Assembly: GCA_037013685.1 (NCBI GenBank)
Contig: CM072884.1
Span: 99,552,048-99,616,047, forward strand
Direction of reading: 5' to 3'
DNA: 64,000 nt
Source of the DNA: Acridotheres tristis
Lineage: Eukaryota; Chordata; Aves; Passeriformes; Sturnidae
Below the pieces are notes generated by a model that worked only from the letters and a program-made list of their open reading frames with translations, ran no database searches and was not told where the DNA came from. Of this stretch, positions 11,601 through 23,600 are shown one piece after another (the stretch's first letter is position 1; each line of letters begins with the position of its first letter). The translations under genes and the position numbers were made by a program.

Positions 11601-14600
11601 AACTCTGAAATATGGCAGGATGAATAAATGGAAATTGGATTAATTGCACCACAATTTTTAAAGAGTTCTCCATTAAACTGTTAGTTTTAGTTAATTTACA
11701 TCCAGGGTAGAAATTTTCTTATGTAGAAGAAGGAGAGAGAGAACCAATATTCTTAGTAAAATAATACAAATCCATTAAGTTAAAGCACTAGTAAAAATTC
11801 ACACCTTTATACATATCAGCCTACCGAATTTAAACTCCTTCAGTAAAGATAAAACAAAGTTATATCAAACATCTCTTTTAAGACAACTAGAATTCTGCCT
11901 ACAGAGAAGTAAAATCGCTCTTTTTGAAAACTAGAACTGTAGTAACTTGATAGATCATGAAAATCTGGATATAACTCTAACTTCTATAGTAATTTTTCAG
12001 GAAAATTAAGACTTCTCACTATATGTTAAGTCCAGATAAAATACATACTTACATATTTCTGTAAGAAATATGTGTTCTAGAGCTCTTATGTACAAGTGCT
12101 GTTACTTTAACATTGTAAAGAGATTAGGTATTACAGATGCCATAAAATTATTTTCTTAGCACCTAGTACAGGCCTGGCAAAAACCTTAATACAACATCAA
12201 GACAATACCAACTTTAATATGCAGAAGCGAAGCAGTAGTCAGATAAAAATATCCTGTATTGTTTAAAAAGTAATATTTTTTAAGGTAGAATGGGATGCAT
12301 GAAGATAATTGACAGAACTTCTGGTTAGAGACGGAAGCATCCTTCCACAGGTGGGCAATCTGACTTTCCTACTCTGGAAAGTGAATTCTATCTCCAAATG
12401 TTTGCCTGTTACTAGTCTTAATCAGTACAAAAGCCCTTATCTCCAAAAAAAAAAGTCTGGAGGACATTAAATTCTCAAAAGGAACTCACCTGAATATTCA
12501 GCATCTTGGAACAAACACCACCACACTGCTTCTTTTGCCCATTTAAAAAATAAAATATATACTGGGAATCTAACATCTTTCTCACTCTAATTCAGTGGAG
12601 ACAGTCTTGCTGTAGACAAGCTGCCTTTTGCATCCTCCATATCCCTTCAACATCGTGAATTTTTGAGAATACAAATAGTACCCTGAGGTAGGTACAAAAA
12701 TTGTTCATTAACATATTTAGTTTTGTAGCTTAGTAAGTAGACAGTGAACTGTAAAAATGCCAAATGCTTTTAATAGCACATCTAGCAGTACAGGGAGTAA
12801 AACAAACTAAACACGAGTCATTAATATGGAGCTGGCAAATGCAGCAACTGATGATGGCATGCATAATCTGAGAGGCACTTTATTTATGAACACCAGTCTA
12901 ACCATGACTCCTCTTACTCCACAACAGTCATATGCCTACAGCTGCTAGAAATTATCCATGAGTATGAGACTTGTCACTTTCAAGGTCCAGCTTTAAGTTC
13001 GTTAACCAAGTCTTTAATCAGAATCACCTTTGCATACAGAAAGGAGGAAGGAGAGACTCATATATAATTTATTTGATAAACCTCCTCCTTTGTTGTGTTT
13101 AAGAACTAGAAAAGAAAGTGAATAGATTTATTTGGAGAAGGATTGGAGTTCACTCTAAAATATCCCTAAAGTTGGCATGTAAAAAGGAAAGTAACTCGAG
13201 ATGTGTTAGTTACAAGCTAACAGAAAATTTATTGTCCTTTCGTTGTTTACTATTGATAAGAGCATGAAAATCCTTACATATATGAAACCTCCATTTATTT
13301 GCTCTATGGATTTTCATTTGCAACACTGTTAGTTTAGGATCACAGAATCAATACACCTAACATATCCTATTCCAAAACAAAGGATTACACATTGTAATAA
13401 TACTTTGCTACATTTTCTCTAATAGAAAACACTCTTGAAGATTCAAACAGTAATTAAATAGGCAGTATTATTCATTGTTTTTGTTGCAAGGGAGATAGAA
13501 TGGGCCCCCACAAGAACTGTTTGGTTTCTTTTCTGAAGGAAAAGGCAACTTGATTAAATGAGGCAAGCACTGGTTTCTGTTACTAACATGCATCATTAGA
13601 AACAAAAGCAACAAGTCCCTTACTGTCTCCATATCACTTTATACTGTTCTGGCACAAATAGCCAGCTAAGCCACGACCTGGGAATCCCATCTGTGTTCCA
13701 CAGGAATGAAACCTGTTTAGCAGCTCTCACCACAGCCCCATACTACAGCTGCAAAAATGGTGACAACCTTCATTCCCCAATGACTTCATCTAACAATGGG
13801 AACCAGTGTAACTTCAGCAGCTCCAGACTGGCAGGAGACTAAACCTATTAACAGTACTTAAGGATGGGTGCACAAGCTGATGTAGCTCTGAGAGGGACCA
13901 GTACCTGGCCCCGTCTGAAAATATAGCCTTGTGCTTACAGCATTCCTTAGCATGACAGCTTTTAATTCTCAAGCTACTGGATCTTTTAGGATGGGATAGT
14001 CTCCACATGTCCTGCTGAAACTGTTCCACCCAGCAACGCAGAACTGAAAAATTAATTCAGTGAAAGGCACAAGGAGGCTTTGGAACACAGTGGTCAAGAT
14101 GGGGCAGATGGTTCTAGTGCCTGCAGCAAAAGCACTGTCACTCAAAGTACACCATTTGATCAGTAGCTCAGGCACAAGATAGAGAAAAAGCCCTTAAAGC
14201 ATGAAAGGTGTACAATGTTCTATCTCCAAGAGTGATAACGAAAAAAATCCCTTTTTTCTCCCTACCTTCAATCTCACTTATGAGCAGTACACTGTTTCTC
14301 AAATTTTTTTGGAAAAGCAACACCCTTTCTGATTCACCTGTCTTCAGGCAGCCCGGTCTGTGAGAAGCAGTTCAGTTTTTCCAGGGTGGAGAAGGGAGAA
14401 GCAGCTGGAACCTGGCTTCTGATAACAATATGGTGCAAGAACGACATTACTGGCAGCAGTTTCTTGTCCCCCTGTCTCAGGAGAACAGTGCTGCTCCTGA
14501 CTAAAGCTGTTTTACCTAACCCTTCATGATCTTCTTTAAATCTTTGCAGAAAGCATCCTCTGAGCGAGCCTGAGACTGGGCAAGCTATTGGGCTTTCTTT

Positions 14601-17600
14601 GGAGGAGAAAGAGTCTGAAATTTAGTGAACTGGAGTGTCCCCATGGACACTCCCCCTGCCCAGCCTGTGTGATGGGTGAGAAGGGGCAGGGGACAGCACA
14701 GAGAGAAGGGCTGTGACAGCTGGCCTCTGTCTCAGGAAACATGTGAGACAATGCAAGGGCAGCTGCTATCTAGTCAGCTCCAGACACCAGCATTGAATGC
14801 TAAGGAGTAGCAACAGCCCTGCCAGACTTTTTTTTCTACAGATTGTCGAAGCACAACAGCATTCCTGGCAGAGAAACATCCATTTATGGACTTATACATG
14901 TAGGGCCTAGAGGAGAGATTTAAAATCTTACTTGTATTAACTGAAAAACATGCTGAAAATGAAAACAGTTTGTACTAGCACCCAGGACTCTTCTTTCAAA
15001 GAACAGGTAGTCTTGACTAGGTTCAGTTCTCACAAACAGATCAACAGCAAATTGAAGAATCCCAAGGGACACCCTGGTGGGTATGTAACTTGTTCTCCTG
15101 AAGCCACAGTACTTGGCTGTCTGTGTATCACAGAATTACATGAGACAATCACGATTGTATATTGCTGTTAAGATCAGTTTTGACTTACACATAAAAATAC
15201 AAAGACATTTATAAAAATCAGATTTTCTAAATAAGAAATTACAGCAGTGCTGAAAGTTTTTTCACCAAAAATTCAACTCATCCAGTCAGTGGAATTGATT
15301 TGCATGAAGAATTCCCCTCAGAATGGCCAAAGCCAATCTTTTAATTCCAAATAGATATCTAGTATCACTTTCTGGATCACGTAATTACAAGCATTTAAGA
15401 CTTAAAAAGACAATTCCACTTGCAATTTTTAAATCTATACAGATCCTCTCCTAAACATTTTTACAGGCAACAGTTACCTGTTTGTTAGAGCAGTTAACCA
15501 GAACTGTGCAGCAACTACTGCACTCCATTTGCATTCAGTGAAATGAAGATGCCCAGCACTGATGCATTTTACAAGACCTGCTCATGAACATAACTGAGTA
15601 GTTCAAACAACAAAATTTCAATATGGTGTTGTTCTAATTATTTGCAGAAGCAGGCACTGAAAATATGATATTAAATTTCCCTATTCAAATTAAATCCATA
15701 TTTTCCATTAAGAGATAGGGTCCCTTTAACATCTGACATACCTTTCAGCTGAATAAATGTTCTGCCAAAATGAACCATGCTGTCATACAAGGCATTAAAA
15801 ACAATAATACATAAAAATCCTCTACAAGTTAACAGTTGTTAGTTAGTTGCACACTGGAATCTTTAGCCTACCCTGACTTTCTATGTAAGGTAGATTTTGA
15901 GGCACACTGTATATAAGTTTATAGGATAAAACTTGAGTGTAATCTTGGTTTTATGTTTTGGTGCCCCTCCTGACACCTTGTATCTGCTCTGATGTCCTGT
16001 GGTGGCACCATGGAAGAAAGGATGAATTACCACTAGCCACCAGACAGAAACAAGTGTCAGAACTTGTTCACATCAGGCTCAGTTCATTTTAGTACCCTTA
16101 ATAGAAAATTTAGGCTCAGTGTTTTTAACTCAGCTTTGATGTTTCACTGCTTGTAAGAAATTAGGTTATAAATACAGTTTTTATCTGTTTGTGGAAAGTT
16201 GTACACTAGATACTGAGGTGAATCAAATTATCACTTCTCTGAAAGGCTAATTTCCAAAAAGCCACTTTGTTTGGTATCACAGGAGAGGGAGGGAACAAGA
16301 GCAAAGAAAGGGAAGGTCAAACATGTATTCTGTTAATAGGTACAAAGTAAAGTGGCACATGACTCATCAAAAAGGCACTCCAGAGTTAGGTATTTTTTTC
16401 CCATCACATTTCCTTCAAGAGCTTCTAGAGGTTTCTTTAGTATTCTGTCCTTACAATTTTAGGAAAAAAAATGGCATTGGGGCAAATAATTTACGTTTTC
16501 ATCTTCTGCTTTCATGATCCACTCCATAAACACAATAATACAGCCCAACAGCTGTTTGGTACCCAACAGACTGGATGAGTGGATGAGTGACAGCTGCATT
16601 TCCACTTCCTCCCTGAGGATGTAGAGCCCTGAGACTTCACCCTCCCTTCCAGGAAAGGCAATCCTGTCATCAGATGGCGACACAGTTGGGAAATCTTTAA
16701 ACAGGATTACATGAGCCTAATACCTACCTTCTACTGTCCACATCTGCAAACTAGAATGAAAGCCCAAACTAAGTTTTCCTCTTCCTTGAGAATGCAGAGG
16801 CAAAATAGTCACACTGGGCTGGGCACTGGTCACTCCCCTTTTCTCCCATCAGCATTAAATTGCTCTGTACTCAGAAGTGTGGAAACCCCCTCCAGCAACC
16901 CAGCAGCAGGCTCAGTAATATTGAAAGTGAATAGTGTATGTGAAAAAGAGAAGGCAATATCTTAATCTTGAAGGTTGGACAGGACGGTTTAGAGAAATCC
17001 AAAATGCCACAATGTATTCACTGAATTATAATTAAGATAAAAAACAACCAAAAGCAACTGGCTAAAAGTTACAGCACCAACATCACACAATGAGACAGCA
17101 GTGCTTTATCGTCAGTTTTACTATTTACAGTTGTGGCCCAAATCATCTATTTGATTTATTCATTGAAATTTGTTAAAGATATCCCATCATATCTGTGCTC
17201 CTTGCATAAATGCACAGCGTAACAGTTTGGATATTTGTATTTGGATTAAGAAAGTTACTGTTTAATGTATAACTGAAATGATTAATGTTTAAACAGTGCA
17301 TTTCATTGTGAAGTTATTATTAAAGGCAACCTAAAAATATCACATGTAAAAATGACAACTGAAAAGCTGGTACTTACAGGTGATTACAGTTTCTTTTCAA
17401 GGATTTAGCACTTTAAACTCATTTATTTACTTGTGTGTTTGTTCTCTTAAATCACCCCAAACTTTAGATTACTTAATAGACATTTTTCTTGCATCATACA
17501 GATACAAGAGTGACATCATTCATATCGTCCACATTAAAGTATGTAGCTACAGAGGAATCATTAATCAAAGAACAAGATAAAGAAATTTTCCAAGGTTAGA

Positions 17601-20600
17601 ATATGGAATAGTAAGCACGTCTTTCTTCACTTACGCATTTTTAAATACCAGGAGGTGATCTGTAAAGTGAGAGACACTCAACCTGCACTCTTCTCTCTAT
17701 ATCACAGCTGTTATGCAACCTCTCACTCTTAGCAAGAGAGGAATTATCAAAGGAACATGAAGAATGTATGTGGAAGGCCAGTGACGCACCAAGTGCGTGG
17801 CCTCCTTCCCTCTCCAGCCCTGCCTGCAGTGACCACATCAAGCAGGAGCACCAGAAGACTCTGTCACTGGAAGCAGCAAGAGTTTCATCTTTAAATCAGA
17901 TCTAAAAGCTCACTGTTGAGAACCATTACTCCAAGAAATGTGATCAGCCTCATCACAAAGCGGGAAGCAGTCTGATGCCCTTTCTTGCAAATCTTCAGAT
18001 GTATAAAATATGCAGCTACTGCAAAGGTAATCCCAGTCATTTCTGGGGACTGAGCTTCTCAGTTGAAGTAGAGCATACCTTTAAATGCTAAGCATGTGTG
18101 TGAATCTTAACCACAATCAGAATTTTGATCCTTATTAGACCCCAAATGGTTAAGAAAAAAAAATTAATATATTTTTGGCAATTTGAAAAATTTTCACATA
18201 AATAAATTATAAAATCTAAAGTAAAAGAATCAGAAGAGTCAACAAAAAGACAGGAAAATAGATGCTAAGTAAATCTAGACTTATTAATGCAATGGATCAT
18301 TGCCAATGAGACACCAATCAGACAACGGCTTACACTGCACAAAGACTTTGAGTGGTTAAGCAAAGAAGAAATCACAGAAATGATGGTAGCCTTTAATAGA
18401 ACATTTTACAAATAATTGTTTTATGCAGGCACAAAATGCCAATCAGGTCACAAAACAATTTCTGAAACTTGTCCTCCGGCGCAATTATGACTGTAATGAA
18501 CTACTTCCTCTTAACCTTTTGTGCCTACAGAGAACTTTCCTAAACTTTAGCCCTTTGCCAGTTACATTCATTGCAGATGTAAGATTAGATCCTTCTGCAG
18601 ACTTACTACTCAAAGTCCTTCTGTTTTAACAAAAAATAGTTACAACAGAGAAGCTTCCCAAATCAGGTAATTTTTACACAAGCGTTCAGAGGAATTTACT
18701 GAAAGAAATCAGATTGTAAGAGTAGTAGTAACATCAATTAAGATCACCTGACACAGACTATTAGATACTTCTACCGTAAAAGTTTTGTTATCTATTGGAC
18801 TGGTATTTGCTAAATATATGCTTTTCACAGGACGACTTGTGGAGCTAAAATGCATCTATTACTGAAGTGAGGCGAATAAACTGTAAAAAAACTCCAGCAA
18901 GCTTCTCTTTGAAAAGCTGTTATGTTCCCAAGTTATCTAGAGGAAAGAACTTAGATTTGGCATTAGAGAACGTCTCTGCACTGTAACAAACCCCTGTCAG
19001 CACAGTTATTCAGTCTGGCTAAGCAACAAAGCTTTGGAAACAATGCATCTTACACACTAACTAGAGAGCTCTTGCAGGTAGACAAAGGATTCCACAAGCT
19101 GCTAAATCATGAATTCTAAAATCATTAATCAGTTGGGGCTGGAGATGGGCTTTGCCTGATTCCGCTTCCCTGTGATGCTTAAGGATGCTCAATATTCAGT
19201 GCAGAAATTGCTGGAACAGAAACAAGGAGGTAGTCCTTTCTGTGCATCAGTAAAAGATAATAAGATGCTCCACTCTGACCAAGATTTTCCCTACTATCCA
19301 GACATACCTCTCTCAGACTTCCATTGTACCAAATATACGTCTGGTTGCCAGAATGTTCCTCCCTTCAGCCTTAGGACTGTATTCCTTCAAGTACAGCCAG
19401 ACATGAGTAAAAGAGTCCTTTCTTCAGCTCCTTTCCCAAGTCACACAACCCAACCAAGAAACTGAGCTCCCAACTACTTCATCAAGGCCAGCAAAGGCAT
19501 TTCACTCATTTCAAACCAGTGCTAGAAGCATTCTCCATTAGTCTTGGTTTGTTGGACACATTTCTTTCTCTCGCAGAAAAAGAAATCTGATCACCTTGTT
19601 TTACTGCCCTTACCACAACACTTTGAATCTAGTCCAGTCAGGCAGTGGTGATAAGATTACATAGATAAAAGATATTTTTGAATCTGCATGAAATAGATAG
19701 GTACATTTTTTAAGGAGAAAGGTGTTTCACAGTTAAACTGATTCACTGATGCTATACAAAAATTTTAGGAAACAATAATTGAGCTAGTCACATTGAAATC
19801 TCTTAGGGGATAATGTCTTTCCTATGATTAATAAATTGTATTCCATCAAAGCTTGATTAAAGTTTGTCTTTTTCTGCCAAAAGATTTGATAGCAAAATCT
19901 AAATATAGGATTATTCTCTTGCTTGAACTCAACTTCTCTGAAAATAAAATCTTGGTTTGGTTTGATTCAAATGTTTCTATGGTTCTTTTTCAGAGCAGAG
20001 GGGAATTTTTAGAAATGTGTGAGAAACCATTTGGTCATTTTAATAAAGGAGACATTACTGATACTCATAAAGAAGAAACTGGATCCTCCTGTAACTTTTG
20101 CAAATGTAGATCCTGCCAGCTAATATGGTGTAGTGTGCCAGTAAAGCAGTGAAAAGTTAAACTCATTGAAATTTTGGCCCAGTAAATGTGTGGAATGAGA
20201 ACCAGCAATGCTTTCCTCTGCATTTATTCCCTGAATAGAATATGTATAAATTAATTATTTTAAGACAACATTGATACATGCTCCAGTATTCCAAGGAGTT
20301 TTAGTTGCATGCATCCTGCTCCCATACTACACAAAAGATTGATAAAAAAGTTGAAGCAATTTGAAAGTCTTTAAAGGACTGATGCTATACCTTTTCATTT
20401 GGATAAAAACTGGGAAAAGCTGCAGGCCCTCACATGATCTCATCAAGAATTCAGCTAGAAATTATTAATAGACTAAGACTTTGTAATATCTGGAAGAGAA
20501 ATTCTAGACACACTCAGATCAACTTTTGACTGAATTACTATTTCACAAGCAATGCAGTGGTACTTACCACATGGTAAAGAGTTATCCTCTTCTACTGTTG

Positions 20601-23600
20601 TGTTATAGGTCCAATCCTCCTTTCTCCAGCGTATAACACCACTGTCCTGGCAGTCCTCAGACTGTGTTATATTTGCCTTGTCCCACATTCTGAACAGGTA
20701 CAGTTCCCCAGTCATACCCCGGTGAGGTGACGCAGCTGTACCTTGCAGCTTTGAACAGCCAAGTAAAAACTGTCCTTTTCCAGGCAAATTAACTTTCCCA
20801 TTTAGTTTCTTGTGTAATTTTTCTGTTCCATTTATGAATACTTTCATCTCCTCATTGTCACTTTTCCACTGGATACATATTTGGTTCCAAGTGTTTTTAT
20901 GAAGTTTTACTGAAGTATTTATTTGTTTTCCAAACAACCATATCTTCAATTTGCCATGATCTCCTGTAAGTCCAAGCTCATACTTATTTGCGGAGAGATT
21001 GGTGTGAAGACTTTTTTCAGCATATACATATGCTGTCCACGGACTGTTTGAAGAATACAGCTTGAGGTGCACACAGACAAGGAATTCTCTCAAAGGATGC
21101 AGAGAAATTCTTGAAGACATGCTCCAAGGATCTTCACATGCAGTCTTAAAGACGGCTTTGTATCGCCCTAGGAAATCCTCCTGATCTAAATAAAGAACAG
21201 GTGATTTGTAAGATTATTTAGTCTTAAAAAAGATCTTTCATACGAAAGTTATTCTTCCATATAGTACTGTTTCTAGGCATTTTCCTAGAAGATTTCAAAA
21301 CAAAACATTAAGAAACAATCTTGCAACCTACTTCTTTGGATTTATTTTTGTGGTGATGAAGTGACAAATTGGAGCCAGTCAATAAATCCTAGCTGCTCAT
21401 GAAAGTTTTGAAGTAAAACTTAAGCAGAAGACCAAGGACGACCATGTAGAATCACAGAATCATTCAGGCTGGAAAAGCTCACCAAGATCATCGAGTCCAA
21501 CAGTCAACCCAGCAATGCCTAGTCCATCACTAAACCATGTCCCCATCTTTCAAGCACCTCCAGGATGGACTTAAGCACTTCCCTCCACAGCTTAGTTCAG
21601 TGCTTAGTAACCCTTCCCACAAAGAAACATTTCCTAGTATCCAATTTCTAGTATCTAAACCTCCCCAGGTGCAACTTGAGGCCATTTCCTCTGTTGGTTA
21701 CTTGGGCAAAGAGACCGTTTTGCTACAACCTCTCTTAAGGCAGAGAGCAAGAAGATCTTCCAAGAGCCTTCTTTTCTCCAGGCTAAAGGATCCCAGGTCC
21801 CTCAGCTGCTTCTCAGAGTACTTGTACTCCAGACTCTTCACCAGCTCAGTTGCCCTTCTCTGGACTTACACCAACACCTCAATGACTTTCTCGAAATGAG
21901 GAGCCCAAAACTGAACACAGGATTTGAGATGTGGCCTCACCAGTGCTGAGTACAGGGAGACAATCACTGCCCTGTCCTGCTGGCCACACTATTGCTGATA
22001 CAGGCCAGGATGCCATTGGCCTTCTTGGCCACCTGGGCACACCCTGGCTCATGTTCAGCTGCTGTCAATCAACATCTCCAGATCTTTTTCTGCCAGGCAG
22101 TTTTCCAGCCACTCTTCCCCAAGCCTGTAGTGCTGCATGGGGTTGTTGTGACTCAAGCGCAGGACCTGGCACTTGGCTTTGTTGAACCTCATACAACTGA
22201 AGCTTCATTGTGCTCCTCACTCCTGTCTTTCAGCTCAGGGGGCTGGGTACTCTGAGACTAAGGCAAAGAAAGCATGAAGTACACCAGCCTTTTCCTCACC
22301 CTTTGTCACTGTATTTCCCCTTCATCCAATAAAGGCTGGAGATTCTCCTCAGCCATTTTGTTGCTAATGTATTTATAGAAATATTTTTGGTTTTTATGGC
22401 AGCAGCCAGATTAAATTTCAGTTGGGTTTTGGCCCTTCTGATTTTCTCCCTGTCTAACCTTAAGGCATCCTTGTAGTCCTCCTGAGCTTCCTGCCCCTTC
22501 TTCCAAAGGTCATAAACTCTTATTTTCTGAGTTCCAGCCAAAGCTCTCTGTTCAGCCAAGCTGGTCATCTTCCCCACTGTCTTTCAGCAGGGGGTAATCT
22601 GCTCCTGGCCCCTTTAAGAATTCCTTATTGAAGAAGAATGTCCAGCCTTCCTGGACTCCTTTGCCCTTCAGGGCTGCTTCCCAAGGGATTCTGTCAACCA
22701 GCTCCCTAAACATGCCAAAGTCTCCCTTCCAGAAGTCCAAGGTGGCAGTTCTGCTGACTTCCCTCCTCAAGTCTCCAAAAATCAAAATCTAATTATTTTG
22801 TGATTGCTGAAGTCTCCATCATCCACCAATCCTCTCTGGTCAGGTCCAGCAAGCACCTTCCCTATAAAACCAGTAGCTCCACATAATGCCTCAAACATTG
22901 AAACTTGATCATAACTGTTCAGTTCTTGTAGGTGCCTTGTTTCCTCCATTGCCCCAGTACAGGAAAGGGCAGACTTTTGGTTGTAGATGTAAACTCTTGG
23001 GAGCTGACTGTTATTTTGTGGAAATACGCACATTTCATTCACATAATCATTATCATGGTTGCTTGCTTTAGAGTGCACACAGCAGCAACAAAATAAGAAA
23101 AAGTTCCTATGGAACAACAGAAAAATTAAACAGCCTGTCAGATGTTCAGCCAGTGCAAGAGAATGCACTACTGGCATCTTTAAGGAGGTCATTATCTAAT
23201 ATTTATATTAATATTTTTATTTTAATAAATATATTTATTAATATTTTTATTTTAATAAATATACACAGAGTTTTTATCTACGCTCTAGAGGACGTATGGG
23301 ATTAATCATGATTGGTCAGGGTTGGAAAGCAGGAAAAGATTATCCAACATAGGAAAAAATCTTTTCTATTAGCTCCTCTGTAAGAAGACAAACTTCCAGG
23401 CAAATTGGATCCAATTTTTTTTCCAGGGTAGATTATGTTCATAGTCCTAGTTAGCTGTCAAACTCACAGCCAGTTCTTCTGTAATGTTCTCAAGCAATCA
23501 GAGCACCAGCTTTCATCAGGCCAGTTCTGACAACTTCTCTCTCTTGACCTCCAGGCTCTCAAATTTCTTTTTCAATAGCAACAAGAAAAAACAAGGAGAA

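Noticed and set aside
13731..13748. 18-nt phase 1-1 candidate exon (A-V-V-W-G-C)
   Set aside because: Boundaries are acceptable but the peptide is unlike the Ser/Thr stalk cassettes and the donor (GTG/GTGAGAGC) is weaker; probably chance.
14336..14360. Short segment with good acceptor and donor on the minus strand
   Set aside because: Read in phase 1 it contains a stop codon.
19305..19345. Possible phase 1-1 exon on the minus strand (D-V-Y-L-V-Q-W-K)
   Set aside because: The acceptor lacks a pyrimidine tract and the composition does not match the stalk.
19172..20152. Plus-strand frames of 97-99 codons opposite the ADGRG2 intron
   Set aside because: Low-information peptides with no acceptor, donor or family resemblance.
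22296..23192. Minus-strand open frames near 22-23 kb
   Set aside because: The part to about 22.87 kb is CR1 ORF2 remnant; the rest is a chance extension.
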